From an uncultured Christensenellaceae bacterium (lineage in GTDB: Bacteria > Bacillota > Clostridia > Christensenellales > UBA3700), in assembly GCA_910587685.1 (NCBI GenBank), contig CAJUMY010000010.1, forward strand, positions 1-64,000: a stretch of DNA of 64,000 bases, in the 5' to 3' direction. Position numbers and translations under genes: made by a program. Under the pieces are notes generated by a model. The model was not told the DNA's origin. It saw only the letters and a list, made by a program, of their open reading frames with translations, and did no database searches. This document shows positions 15,403 to 24,828 of the stretch, in pieces (position 1 is the first letter of the stretch; every line of letters starts with the position of its first letter).

Positions 15403-15995
15403 AAGAATACGTTGTATCGAAGACGGATAACATAGATATAGAACGCGTAGACGAAAGATGGTCGTCGATCGAAAGAGGACAGCTTGTCGATAATGCGTCG
15501 GGCGGAGAAGCTGAGCCGCGCGCAGAGTTTTCTATCGCGTATTCGGAGGAAGGATTATATTTTCTCTTCGACGTTACAGACGGCGCGCCTAAGGCAACGA
15601 TGAAGGAATACAACGCGCCCATATACGACGAAGAAGCCGTGGAATTTTTCTTCGCGACGAAGAAGGATCTTAAAGATTATCTAGAGGTGGAGTTTAACGC
15701 CGTCGGCGGAGTATTCGCGGCGCATATAGATAACGACCTCAAAGGACATACGTCGATAAACTTTATAGAAAAGAATCCCATAAAGTCGAAAGTAATAGCT
15801 AAAGACGGCGGTTTTTACGTTGTGGGACTCATTAATAGGAGCGCTTTCAAGGGAGAGATGGATAACTGGCTCTTTAACGCGTACAGGATAAAGAGGAGAG
15901 ACGATAACAGTATGATACTGAGCGCGTTTTCCCCTACGTTTGTTGAAAATTTTCATAAACCCGATCGGTTTGCAAATCTCGTATTTGCAGAGTAA
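15399..15995 (+). CDS. CBM9-like (carbohydrate family 9) domain protein
   Basis: The 198-residue protein overlaps the kinase stop by 4 bases (ATGA), so the two are coupled. It is a single beta-rich domain with the CBM9_1/DOMON-like features FSIAYSEEGLYFLFDVTD, an acidic EAVEFFF strand and LEVEFNAVGGVFAAH. There is no signal peptide, so it acts inside the cell unless exported by an unknown route. Related stand-alone domains occur beside sugar-utilisation genes; a ligand is not known. Coupling to the kinase suggests a sugar-handling role, but this is inference. Confidence 0.65.
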   Translation: MKEYVVSKTDNIDIERVDERWSSIERGQLVDNASGGEAEPRAEFSIAYSEEGLYFLFDVTDGAPKATMKEYNAPIYDEEAVEFFFATKKDLKDYLEVEFNAVGGVFAAHIDNDLKGHTSINFIEKNPIKSKVIAKDGGFYVVGLINRSAFKGEMDNWLFNAYRIKRRDDNSMILSAFSPTFVENFHKPDRFANLVFAE

Positions 15996-16015
15996 TATAT
16001 TTGGAGGTAGTAAAT

Positions 16016-17029
16016 ATGGCAGTATTGGTGACCGGAGGAGCAGGATATATAGGTTCGCATACAGTTATCGAATTACTCGATAACGGCTACGAGGTCGTAG
16101 TCGTCGACAATCTTTCGAACAGTAAAGAGGCGTCGCTCGAGAGAGTGAAGAAGATAACGGGCAAGACGTTCAAATTTTATAAGAACGACGTATGCGATAT
16201 CGACGCTCTCGACAATATTTTCAAAAGCGAAAAAATAGATTCGATAATACATTTTGCAGGGCTCAAAGCCGTAGGCGAGTCGGTGGCAAAACCTATAGAG
16301 TACTTTGATAATAACCTTGTCTCTACGCTGAACCTTCTCAAGACTATGCGTAAATACGGATGCAAAAATATAGTTTTCAGTTCGTCGGCGACGGTGTACG
16401 GAAAACCCAAGAGCGTGCCTATAAAGGAAGATTTCGAGCTTTCCGCGACCAATCCTTACGGCAGGACCAAGCTATTCATTGAAGAGATATTGAGAGACGT
16501 GTACAAGGCAGACCCGAGTATGAATATAGCGTTGCTCAGATACTTCAATCCGATAGGAGCGCACAAGAGCGGACTAATCGGCGAAGACCCCAACGGTATC
16601 CCCAACAATCTCATGCCGTATATAACTCAGGTCGCTATAGGCAAACTTCCGCGTCTTCGCGTGTTCGGAAACGATTATGCGACGCACGACGGAACGGGCG
16701 TGAGAGACTACATCCACGTTCTCGATCTGGCTCACGGGCATCTTCTTGCTATCAAGAAACTCGAAAAGAATCCCGGTCTCGTTACCTATAATCTCGGTAC
16801 GGGCAAAGGCTACAGCGTGCTCGATATGGTGAACGCGTTCATCAAGGCTACGGGAAAGGATATTCCTTACGAGATAGTCGAGAGACGTCCCGGAGATATC
16901 GACGAGTGTTATGCGGATCCGGCTCTTGCAGAGAGCGAGATCGGCTTTAAGGCAAAGTATGACCTTGAAGAGATGTGCGCCGACAGCTGGAGATGGCAGA
17001 GCAGCAATCCGAACGGTTACGGAGACTGA
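16016..17029 (+). CDS. galE: UDP-glucose 4-epimerase
   Basis: The start ATG 16016 follows TTGGAGGTAGTAAAT. The 337-residue protein is an extended short-chain dehydrogenase: NAD-binding GGAGYIGS (7-14), catalytic Y148 and K152 in NPYGRTK, and the substrate loop GIPNNLMPYI. The tail with VERRPGDIDECYADP is typical of GalE. It interconverts UDP-glucose and UDP-galactose, and in some bacteria the N-acetyl forms. It lies 20 bases after the CBM9-like gene, in line with the kinase, making a three-gene sugar unit. Confidence 0.95.
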   Translation: MAVLVTGGAGYIGSHTVIELLDNGYEVVVVDNLSNSKEASLERVKKITGKTFKFYKNDVCDIDALDNIFKSEKIDSIIHFAGLKAVGESVAKPIEYFDNNLVSTLNLLKTMRKYGCKNIVFSSSATVYGKPKSVPIKEDFELSATNPYGRTKLFIEEILRDVYKADPSMNIALLRYFNPIGAHKSGLIGEDPNGIPNNLMPYITQVAIGKLPRLRVFGNDYATHDGTGVRDYIHVLDLAHGHLLAIKKLEKNPGLVTYNLGTGKGYSVLDMVNAFIKATGKDIPYEIVERRPGDIDECYADPALAESEIGFKAKYDLEEMCADSWRWQSSNPNGYGD

Positions 17030-17127
17030 TAGTAAATATATCCGAAAACGATAAATAACGACGTTGAGATGAGTTCGAGATAAAAGCCGAACTCATATTC
17101 ATTAACAACAAAAAGGAGATAAATATA

Positions 17128-17550
17128 ATGATTCGCGACGATATTAAAAAGGCGATAATAGACGCTATGAAGAGCAAGGACGTGAACGCAAAGAACATTC
17201 TCGGCGTAGTAAAGAATAAGATAATGGTCGAAGCTATCAATAAAAAGAAGAAATACGAAGATATGAGCGACGAGGAGATAACGCCTATTTTGTTGAAGGC
17301 GGTAAAGGAGCTCGTCGAAGAGGCTGATACCTACAGGAAGGTCGGCAAGGAAGATATAGCGGCTAATATTGACGCTCAGCGCGCGTGCGTTGAAAAATTC
17401 GTACCGAAAATGATGAGCCTTGACGAGATCAAAGAGATCATCGCTTCGCTTGAAGATAAGAGCGTGCCGTTCGTTATGAAACATTTTAAGGCGAACTATA
17501 ACGGTAAATGCGATATGCGCGACGTGTCTAAGGCGCTTAAGGAGCTTTGA
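17128..17550 (+). CDS. GatB/YqeY-domain protein
   Basis: The 140-residue helical protein starts at ATG 17128 with AAAGGAGATAAATATA upstream. It shows the YqeY features: an N-terminal IKKAIIDAMKSKD helix, LGVVKNKI, EEADTYRKVGKEDI and the ending KALKEL. The domain is related to the tail domain of GatB, which senses tRNA shape, but the role of stand-alone YqeY is unsettled. The next gene begins 4 bases after the stop and uses a ribosome site within this gene's end (AAGGAGC), so the two are coupled. Confidence 0.88.
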   Translation: MIRDDIKKAIIDAMKSKDVNAKNILGVVKNKIMVEAINKKKKYEDMSDEEITPILLKAVKELVEEADTYRKVGKEDIAANIDAQRACVEKFVPKMMSLDEIKEIIASLEDKSVPFVMKHFKANYNGKCDMRDVSKALKEL

Positions 17551-17554
17551 TAGT

Positions 17555-18196
17555 ATGAAGAGCGCGATATTCGATCTCGACGGAACGCTGCTTAACACTA
17601 TCGAAGATATCGGCGAGAGTATGAATACAGTGTTAAAAAGACACTCTCTCAAAACGCGCGATATCAGCGAGTATAAAATATTCGTCGGCAACGGAGCGAG
17701 AGTCTTGACCGAGAGAGCGATAGGTCCTGAGAACGCCGCTTTAACGGATACAATTCTTCATGAATATAAGGAAGAGTACGCAACAAATCTTGTCAATAGG
17801 ACAATAGCGTACGAAGGCGTTTACAGTATGCTCGATAGACTCGTAAAAGATGGCGTAAGAATAGGAATATTCACTAACAAGCCGCATGCGGATATGCTCG
17901 TTCTTAAGAGCAAACTATTTAATATGTATGAGTTTTTTGCGGCATACGGCGCGCGGGACGGCGTTCCGCTAAAGCCCGATCCGAGCGTTCTTTTGGATAT
18001 GACTAAGGGAATAGACGGAGAGAAGTTTTTCATCGGAGATACGTCCGTCGACGTATTGACGGGAAAGAACGCGGGATTTGTGACGGTGGGCTGCGAATGG
18101 GGATTTCGATCGAGAAGCGAACTTTCTGGCGCTGATTTTATAGCTGAAAAGCCTGACGACGTCGCAGATCATATAATAGCTTACGGCAATGAATGA
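17555..18196 (+). CDS. HAD-superfamily phosphatase (phosphoglycolate-phosphatase-like)
   Basis: The 213-residue protein has HAD motif I FDLDGTLLNT (nucleophile D8), a helical cap domain, motif II IFTNK, motif III lysine in PLKPDPS and motif IV FIGDTSVDV. This is the Gph/PGMB branch of small phosphatases. Candidate substrates are 2-phosphoglycolate or sugar phosphates; the sequence does not decide. It is translationally coupled to yqeY. Confidence 0.85.
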   Translation: MKSAIFDLDGTLLNTIEDIGESMNTVLKRHSLKTRDISEYKIFVGNGARVLTERAIGPENAALTDTILHEYKEEYATNLVNRTIAYEGVYSMLDRLVKDGVRIGIFTNKPHADMLVLKSKLFNMYEFFAAYGARDGVPLKPDPSVLLDMTKGIDGEKFFIGDTSVDVLTGKNAGFVTVGCEWGFRSRSELSGADFIAEKPDDVADHIIAYGNE

Positions 18197-18256
18197 TAGG
18201 TTTTGAATAAAACGAGACTTTCCGTCGGACGTCTTTATTATATGACATAACGGAAA

Positions 18257-18284
18257 GCGGCTCTTCCCATGAGGAAAGAGCCGC
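18257..18284. terminator. hairpin between convergent genes
   Basis: GCGGCTCTTCC pairs with GGAAAGAGCCGC (one bulged A). It lies between the HAD gene (plus) and the ferritin-like gene (minus), and A/T-rich flanks on both sides suggest it serves both. Confidence 0.55.
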
Positions 18285-18326
18285 ATTGTTATGGAGATAT
18301 ATATATGAGTGTTGACTTGTTGCGTG

Positions 18327-18812
18327 TTAGCTGATAGAGCGAAGCATATCTTCGAGAACGTCAATATGTATCTCTTCGTCGATTATTATGCGTTCGAGAA
18401 GAGCCTTTGCGGACTCGTTCGATAGATGCGCTATAGCGTGTCTGTATCCGCGTATCGCGGACTTTTCCCCCGCTATTCTGCTCATAAGTATCGGTCTTAC
18501 GGCTTTTCTATACGTCACGTAGCTTCCGCTGAACGGATAACGCATTCCGTAATAGATAGGATCGCCGCCAAGCGCTACGATAGCGTCGCCGAGAAGTTCG
18601 AGATGGCGCATTTCGCTTATCGCGATTTTTTTCATAACGGCGGCGATGTCGCTGTCGATCTCGTCGAGAATCAAGTGGTCGTATATGTATCCTAGAATAG
18701 CGGTCGTCTCGCTTACCGATCCGGCGTAGGTTTCGCGTATTATCATCGCGTCTTTTAAGTTCGGCGCGTCGGACTCGACTTTGGGATAGGGCAGATCTGA
18801 ATAGCAGTTCAT
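18327..18812 (-). CDS. ferritin-like di-iron protein
   Basis: The 161-residue helical protein begins at 18812 with AAGGAGA about 10 bases upstream. It carries the ligand pattern of ferritin-like four-helix bundles: E35, E67-x2-H70 (SEMRH), a glutamate in the third helix (IAGEKSAI) and EExxH (DEEIHID) in the fourth. It resembles short rubrerythrin/CotJC-like proteins of Clostridia but lacks a rubredoxin domain. Likely roles are peroxide or oxygen detoxification or metal handling in an anaerobe. It is transcribed alone, convergent with the HAD gene. Confidence 0.75.
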   Translation of the reverse strand: MNCYSDLPYPKVESDAPNLKDAMIIRETYAGSVSETTAILGYIYDHLILDEIDSDIAAVMKKIAISEMRHLELLGDAIVALGGDPIYYGMRYPFSGSYVTYRKAVRPILMSRIAGEKSAIRGYRHAIAHLSNESAKALLERIIIDEEIHIDVLEDMLRSIS

Positions 18813-18943
18813 ATCGTCGGTGTCTCCTTCGTTAATAACACACTATGTCGTGTTTTGTCGAAACGTGACGAAAAATGAAGAATTTTTTGATAAAAACTAT
18901 AATTTGCGGCAATACGGCGAAAATTTTGTCAAGCGAGGTAGTT

Positions 18944-19513
18944 ATGAAGATATTTGCTCTCATACTTTTGGTTGCGGCGCTCATGGGAAAGATAGCGTTA
19001 TATCTTTACGAGTTCATGAAAAGGGACTCGTACACGTCCGATACCGAATATAACGCCGTGTGGCTCACTATAATTTCGAGCGTCATAATGTATGCAGGCT
19101 ATTATTATCTGATCCAAGGAGTATACGTCGGGTATTTCATAACGCTTGCCGTCGCAGTCGGCGTATTCGCGAGCGGAATAGCCGTGACCTGTCTCAGGAA
19201 GTGGCGTACGTTCCATATTAATACTGGAGACGGATACGTCTCGTATTTGATCGTCAATACGGCGCTTGCGAGAGTGAAAAAGCTCGGAAGGTACGTTATA
19301 CACGACGATGATATTGCGATAAATAAACATATAAGGGTGACTTTTGCAAAAGACGTTGTTTCGTGCCGCGATATGGCGAAGACAGTCAGGGGAATATGTC
19401 TTGAGAAGGGCGCGAAAGGAAATATCGGCGAGATAATATTGCTAATGTCTCTTATCCATGCGGTAGAAGTGATATTGGACGTTTCGTTCTTTATCAACAT
19501 TTATACGATGTGA
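18944..19513 (+). CDS. polytopic membrane protein of unknown function
   Basis: I chose ATG 18944 (GCGAGGTAGTT upstream); the longer frame from 18875 has no ribosome site. The 189-residue product has helices near 2-22, 41-58 and 63-88 and a last hydrophobic stretch near 165-187. The soluble middle part contains a GYVSYLIVNTALARVKKLGRY segment. I do not recognise the family. It stands alone between the ferritin-like gene and the esterase gene. Confidence 0.55.
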   Translation: MKIFALILLVAALMGKIALYLYEFMKRDSYTSDTEYNAVWLTIISSVIMYAGYYYLIQGVYVGYFITLAVAVGVFASGIAVTCLRKWRTFHINTGDGYVSYLIVNTALARVKKLGRYVIHDDDIAINKHIRVTFAKDVVSCRDMAKTVRGICLEKGAKGNIGEIILLMSLIHAVEVILDVSFFINIYTM

Positions 19514-19702
19514 GCGAGAATCTCTCGGCGTAAAACGTTCCGTTGGAAATAAAAAGACGTTTTGTAGCGTTTTATATGCGGAGCTCGGTTTTGTCGGGAA
19601 GAGAGAAATAATAAATATTAATAATTTTCGGTTTGTTTAAGATAATAAGAAAGTACTGTTAAATGATACAGGTACGAATAGATAAAAAGAGGGCGAGGTA
19701 AT

Positions 19703-20635
19703 ATGGACTTTGCAATGAGTATTCTTTCGGTAATATTCAAAATAGATGAACTTGTCAACAACGGCGTAAGAAACGACGTGGAATATGAGGACATAATTAT
19801 AGAAAAGGACGTAGAGTATGCCGAGAACCTTCTCTCCGATCTTTACTATGACAAGAATATCGAAAACCCTAAAGGAGTAGTCGTCAACATACACGGCGGA
19901 GGATGGCTCGTAGGCGATAAAAAGTGGAGAAAGGGAATAGGACTTCATTTTGCAAAGAACGGTTTTTTCACTATCAACGTCAACTATTCGCTCTCTCCGA
20001 CGACTTTATATCCCGAATGCGTAAGGGATATATTCAAAGTATTCCCGTTCATTGAAAGCATTGCGGAAAAGTATAATCTCGATACTGACCGAATTTACGT
20101 TACCGGAGACTCTGCGGGAGCGCATCTTGCGGCGGTCGTCGGGGCGATAGAAAATAACGACGAGGTACTTTCGAGAATGGGAATAGAGAAGCCTCGTATT
20201 TTTGCGTCGAAACTTGCGCTTTTTTGCGGAATATACGACTTTACTCGGTGCGTAGACAAGCCGGGAGCCGCGGGACTCGTCAAGGAGATGACGGGCGTTC
20301 TGCATAGCGAATATAAGGACAGTTTCGAATTTTTCAAAGAACTCTCTCCAATCAATTACGTGACGTCAGAATATCCTTCCACTTATATGGTGTCGACGCT
20401 TGGCGACATATTTTGCGACGGACAGAGCGAACTGATGAGGGCGAAATTCGACGAGTGCGGAGTCAAATACGTGGAATACATTACACCGCATAAAAAGGCG
20501 ATGCATTGCTTTCATCTAAATCAGCGCCGCAAAGATTCTATGGAGGCGTTGAACGGAGCAATTGAATTCTTTAACGACTGTGAGGAGAAAAAAGAAAGTT
20601 CGGGAAAATCTTCGGAACAAGCGCTGATCGTTTGA
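19703..20635 (+). CDS. alpha/beta-hydrolase, HSL-type esterase
   Basis: The 310-residue protein starts at ATG 19703 after GCGAGGTAAT. It has the hormone-sensitive-lipase oxyanion motif HGGGW (64-68) and the nucleophile elbow GDSAG (135-139, Ser137); the catalytic His is probably H268 or H271 in HCFH near the C-terminus. There is no signal peptide, so it acts in the cytoplasm on short acyl esters or similar. The C-terminal tail (EEKKESSGKSSEQ) is low-complexity. No operon partners are evident. Confidence 0.82.
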   Translation: MDFAMSILSVIFKIDELVNNGVRNDVEYEDIIIEKDVEYAENLLSDLYYDKNIENPKGVVVNIHGGGWLVGDKKWRKGIGLHFAKNGFFTINVNYSLSPTTLYPECVRDIFKVFPFIESIAEKYNLDTDRIYVTGDSAGAHLAAVVGAIENNDEVLSRMGIEKPRIFASKLALFCGIYDFTRCVDKPGAAGLVKEMTGVLHSEYKDSFEFFKELSPINYVTSEYPSTYMVSTLGDIFCDGQSELMRAKFDECGVKYVEYITPHKKAMHCFHLNQRRKDSMEALNGAIEFFNDCEEKKESSGKSSEQALIV

Positions 20636-20994
20636 AATACGCGTTGAGATCGCTTGTATTTTCGGTGTGATACCGGCAGGAGCAATATGCCGATGCGTAA
20701 TGCCGTTGGCGTAAAACTCATTTATAAAAAGTTATATGCGTTTCGCGGATAGGAGTGTTTACGGAGTTCCTCAGCCGTAAAATTCATATGAAATAAAAAA
20801 GAGTTCGTTTTACTATATTTCCCATAGGGAATTATAGGTAAGCCGCAGGTTGTAGAGAATTAGGCGTATAGTATCGCGCCATACCTTTTCTATTATATTT
20901 TGACGTGGACGAACTTGGTTACTTATAACCTAGTGAGATATAGATATGTTTTATATAGCACGTACGATGAACAGAAATTTAAGGATGGGTTGTT
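20636..20994. other. intergenic stretch, no gene seen
   Basis: Neither strand has a credible open frame. There is no clear terminator after the esterase gene. The right part is AT-rich and supplies AAGGATGGG, the ribosome site of the next small gene. Confidence 0.6.
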
Positions 20995-21333
20995 ATGAAA
21001 CATCAAATTAAATATAAAATCATTACATTTGTTATATCTTTTATTTTAGTCGCCGTTCTCATACTATTGTTCTTTTTAGATATATCATTAGAATGGGGTT
21101 TTGAAAAAATACTTTCCTGTGTTGTATGCGGTATTTGGATATTCTTTTTGCCGCCTACCGGTTTATATTTCGCATATAAAATGAAAAATTCCGATTTGGA
21201 ATATAGCGTAAAATTAGGGTTTTATATCGGCACGGGTTGTTTTATCGGTTTGTTGATTACGCCATATTATGGAATAAAATCCTATTTTTCCGATCTTAAC
21301 TCAATTTACTATAATGGTGAAATTATTTGGTGA
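20995..21333 (+). CDS. small membrane protein of unknown function
   Basis: The 112-residue protein starts at ATG 20995 behind AAGGATGGG. Three hydrophobic helices (about 9-30, 38-60, 76-96) make up most of it, with short charged loops and an aromatic C-terminus. It has AT-rich codons like other orphan genes of this region. A strong terminator follows at 21380. No family is recognised. Confidence 0.5.
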   Translation: MKHQIKYKIITFVISFILVAVLILLFFLDISLEWGFEKILSCVVCGIWIFFLPPTGLYFAYKMKNSDLEYSVKLGFYIGTGCFIGLLITPYYGIKSYFSDLNSIYYNGEIIW

Positions 21334-21379
21334 AATATAACGATAAATTTCAATTTATCGCTCTAAATTTGCGTAGTTA

Positions 21380-21411
21380 AAAGCTCTCGAATATTTGTTC
21401 GAGAGCTTTTT
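21380..21411. terminator. terminator between convergent genes
   Basis: AAAGCTCTCGA pairs perfectly with TCGAGAGCTTT across an 8-base loop and is followed by TT. It ends the small membrane protein gene and, read backwards, may also end the broken lipoprotein gene. Confidence 0.8.
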
Positions 21412-21560
21412 ATTGTCGTTCGTTTTTGTATTCCCTATTGAAAGCGCGTATTTCGCGAACTCTTTTAATTGTTATCAAAACGTTGTATTTATATATTTTT
21501 TGTTGATTTTAGCAAAGAGGCGTTTTCTTATATTTTCAAAAGCCGACGGGAATATCGTTA

Positions 21561-22450
21561 TTACGATTCCTTTACGATGGCGGCGTTATCGTTGAAGATA
21601 TTGTTCGATTCTTTGTCTTTGTTGATTTCCGCAATGATAGAGTCACCGTCGGGAAGCGAGATGTACGCGCCTTCGAGAAGGTAGTCTATTTTGTATTTTG
21701 TTACCGTGTTTTTGAATATCAATATCGAATTGCCCTGCGTCTCGTCTGCCGAGATGCTTGTGAGCTTTCCGTTCGTAAGTCTTATGGATATATCGCCGAG
21801 ATCGCTGAGTTTTTTATCATAGTCGCCGTTGATCTTGACGACGATATTGTCTACCATACCGTTTTTAGAGCCTTTGACGAAAGAATAATTTTCGCTTTTG
21901 AGGTTGTACCATGACGAAAGAAGGTTTTTTTGTCAAAGTCGGAAAACTCCGCGTAATCGAAAATGTTTAGATTTTTGATTTCCTGACGCTCATATACTGT
22001 CTTGCCCTTTTCCTTATCGTAGTACTTTTTATATAGGAATTGCTTTTCCGTTTTATTGTTCTTGCTTCCTACGGTCTGTTTGCCCGCTCAATAGCTCACT
22101 GTCGACGCATTTCCAAGCGCATCGTATTCGGAGATCTCTATATACGTTATTCTGGAGTTTTCATCTCCGCTTTTGCTAAGATAGGTCTGGACTTTTGCCG
22201 TAGTTACCAGTTCCTGACGCATTATCGGATTGGAATCTTTGTCAAACCGCGGATTTCCTTTGCTGTCTTTGCTCTGAAAACTCATATATTCCTTTATGGT
22301 TATATACGCCGAGTCTGCGGCAAAGGACGTTTTAATAGCTTCGTCCAAAATGACTTTAGCGTCGTCCGCGCCGATTTGTACGTTGCAGGCGACAAGCGAT
22401 AGCGTGACTGTTAATAGCAGTAATACGGTAAGTAATCTTTTTATCTTCAT
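21561..22450 (-). pseudogene. broken lipoprotein gene
   Basis: The intact start at 22450 has GGAGGAATT upstream. It encodes a signal peptide with lipobox LVAC (Cys22), then a polar region. After 120 codons an in-frame TGA interrupts (22088-22090 on the plus coordinate). The same frame then continues sensibly for about 55 codons to a run of seven T (plus strand, near 21930). There a one-base shift restores the frame that encodes the last 98 or so codons (ending at 21561). Joined, the product would be about 296 residues. Two separate lesions make decay more likely than one sequencing error, although the homopolymer site is error-prone. The family is unknown. Confidence 0.7.
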
Positions 22451-22555
22451 AATTCCTCCGTTATCTCAATCAACGAAATTAATTTCCATAGGTTATGTTA
22501 GCATTATAGCATATACTCTGTTGTTTTTAAAGAGTTATAATAAACCATATAAAAT

Positions 22556-22906
22556 ATTATTTTAATAATAATATATTAAACGCAGCCGATTTGTACTATA
22601 AGGGGATGGATAAGAAATATTTTTTTGATACGAGCCGATAAAGCATAGCTATGTTCTTTGGATATTCCGTCGACAAAAAAGGTGCATATATGTATTGTCA
22701 ATTTTGGAAATAGAGTATTGAACGTATACGCTTTTTGAAAAGAGTTTGACGGTCTTATGGAGATTGACGGGAAAATAAAAGAGGCGGATATCTAAATCGA
22801 ATTGAATTTTTTTCGGGCGGTATCGACATATTTCCGTACGGCTTGCATATAATTAGATGCAATTTTTTATCTATAAGCTGTTGAAATTATTTTAATAATA
22901 ATATAT
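22556..22906. repeat. 21-bp AT-only direct repeat bounding ~310 bp
   Basis: The same 21-base word (ATTATTTTAATAATAATATA plus T) occurs at 22556-22576 and 22886-22906. Between them lies sequence with no gene. The second copy runs into a TATAAT-like -10 upstream of the LRR gene. Low complexity makes chance or slippage possible. Confidence 0.4.
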
Positions 22907-22988
22907 AATGGTTATTATAGTGACCCGATCGGGGCACAATCATTTTAAGAGTATAAAAGAGCATCATAAATCAGAAGGAAGTACAGAC

Positions 22989-24623
22989 ATGAAGAAAGCA
23001 AACTATATCGTTATCGCGGTTTTGATACTGGTTATCGTCGTTGCGGGAGTTATCGTTGCGGTCGCTCTTACCAATAATTCCAAGACTTACACTTACGCAG
23101 TAGGCGATTTTATATTCACAAGACGGGGAAGCGAGGTCACGCTCAAGGAGTATAAAGGCTCCGATACGGAAGTGCAAGTTACGGATATCATCGACGGATT
23201 CAAAGTAACGGCTATAGGCGAGCGCGCGTTCTACGGCAATGAGACCGTAGAAAAGGTGGTGGCGCCGAGTAGTGTGACAAGTATCGGGTCGGAAGCGTTT
23301 TCGGGAGCGAAGAAGCTGAGAAATATATCGATGAAAGGACTTGTTAAGATAGGAGAGCAGGCTTTTTCGGGATGTACGTCGCTTAACAATCTGCTTATTA
23401 CCGAGTCACTGAGGGAAATAGGCGCGAGGGCTTTCTACGGTTGCAGCGCATTGCAGGATCTCAACTATATATATAACGAAGATTACACCGTCAGATCGTC
23501 TCTTGAAAGAGTAGGGGCGTTTGCGTTCAAGAATACGAAGATAGATACGATACTCATACCCGAGTCGCTAAAGACGATAGGCGAGAACGCTTTCGCGTCG
23601 ATGAAACTGCAGGCGATCGTCTTTTACGAAGGCGTTGAAACGATAGGCGAGAACGCTTTCGCGTACGATAATACTACGACGAGGAACGTCTTCACGTTCG
23701 ATCGTCAGTCGGATAAGAGCGTACTTGACCAGTATGCTAGCGACTTTAAGTCAAAGTATATAAAGGACGTGTCCAAGCAGAATTATTTCCCTGAGTCGCT
23801 AAAGACGATAGGCGACGGAGCGTTCAGATACGATAAGAGTTCGAAGTCGGGGCTTGGCGGTTCGCTCGTATTCGGAAAGAACCTCGTCAGCGTCGGCGAA
23901 GCCGCGTTTGAAAATACGAGAGTATCGGGCGTGAAGTTCGATAATGCTAATACGGAAATAGGCGCTTACGCGTTCGCCAATACTTCGATCTCGTCGGTTT
24001 CGCTTCCCGAAAACATCAAGGTCCTTAAGGAAGGAGTTTTCTTAAGATGCAGTATAAATAACGAAGTAGTACTGCCTAAGAGCGTAGAGACGATAGAGAC
24101 TGGAGCTTTTGCCGGCAATAACAGGACTTCGTTCAAGATCTCGATAAACGAAGAGTCGCCCGCCGCGAAGAAGTACGTTTTCGCGAGCGTTGACGGAATA
24201 AAGACGCTCAAGTCCAAAGACGGCAAAGTACTCTATTCGATACACTCCTCTTCCGTTTCCGAGGGAGAGAACGGACTTACGCTTCTCGAGAACGTGAGCG
24301 TTATAGAGTCCTACGCGTTCTCGGCTGTGACAACGGTCAACGGCTCCGCTACGTTCGCTACGGTGAGCATACCCGAAACGGTCAAGGAGATACGCGCCGG
24401 CGCGTTTGCCGACGCTGACGTGAACAATTTCAATCTGCTTCATTCTTCTCTCGATTTCACCATTGACAAGAGAGCGTTCGACGCCCGTTACACGACGGTA
24501 AAAGAGGACGAGAAGGCAGTGCTGAGAGTACGCAAGGGAGGAGATATACTTGCGGCTATGCAGAAGATTTTCGAAGGAAGCTCGTACGTCGTAGTAACGA
24601 CCATAGGCTCGTCGTTAGCGTAA
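22989..24623 (+). CDS. BspA-type leucine-rich-repeat surface protein
   Basis: The start ATG 22989 follows AGAAGGAAGTACAGAC; upstream in-frame codons have no ribosome site. The 544-residue protein has an N-terminal anchor helix (about 5-28) and then at least nine LRR_5 repeats of the form I-x-x-x-AF-x-G/N-x-x-L-x-x-I. Examples are ITAIGERAFYGN, SIGSEAFSGAKKLRNI and TIGENAFA. Several units are nearly identical at DNA level, showing recent duplication. There is no LPXTG or other wall-sorting motif, so it stays membrane-tethered. BspA-like repeats bind host or bacterial surface proteins in known cases; here the ligand is unknown. A terminator follows. Confidence 0.85.
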   Translation: MKKANYIVIAVLILVIVVAGVIVAVALTNNSKTYTYAVGDFIFTRRGSEVTLKEYKGSDTEVQVTDIIDGFKVTAIGERAFYGNETVEKVVAPSSVTSIGSEAFSGAKKLRNISMKGLVKIGEQAFSGCTSLNNLLITESLREIGARAFYGCSALQDLNYIYNEDYTVRSSLERVGAFAFKNTKIDTILIPESLKTIGENAFASMKLQAIVFYEGVETIGENAFAYDNTTTRNVFTFDRQSDKSVLDQYASDFKSKYIKDVSKQNYFPESLKTIGDGAFRYDKSSKSGLGGSLVFGKNLVSVGEAAFENTRVSGVKFDNANTEIGAYAFANTSISSVSLPENIKVLKEGVFLRCSINNEVVLPKSVETIETGAFAGNNRTSFKISINEESPAAKKYVFASVDGIKTLKSKDGKVLYSIHSSSVSEGENGLTLLENVSVIESYAFSAVTTVNGSATFATVSIPETVKEIRAGAFADADVNNFNLLHSSLDFTIDKRAFDARYTTVKEDEKAVLRVRKGGDILAAMQKIFEGSSYVVVTTIGSSLA

Positions 24624-24705
24624 GAGCGCTTACGGACGCGTTTTACGATCGAGCAGGACGTTACGCTGAAAAACAAGCGATATATAAGAGAATAAACGAA
24701 GAACT

Positions 24706-24736
24706 AAAACAGCCTAAATAATAATAGGCTGTTTTG
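24706..24736 (+). terminator. terminator of the LRR gene
   Basis: AAAACAGCCTA pairs with TAGGCTGTTTT; the U run is within the 3' arm. Confidence 0.75.
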
Positions 24737-24828
24737 CCGTAAAAAGGGCAAGTAAAGTTTTGCGAACGTGGCTTTTATCCCGAGAGCGGCTTTTAATGAA
24801 AAATAAGATCAGCGGCAAGGAGAGATTT

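Noticed and set aside
21561..22450. In-frame TGA read as a recoded sense codon
   Set aside because: Other genes in the window use TGA as a normal stop, and a second lesion (frameshift) is present in the same gene, so decay is simpler.
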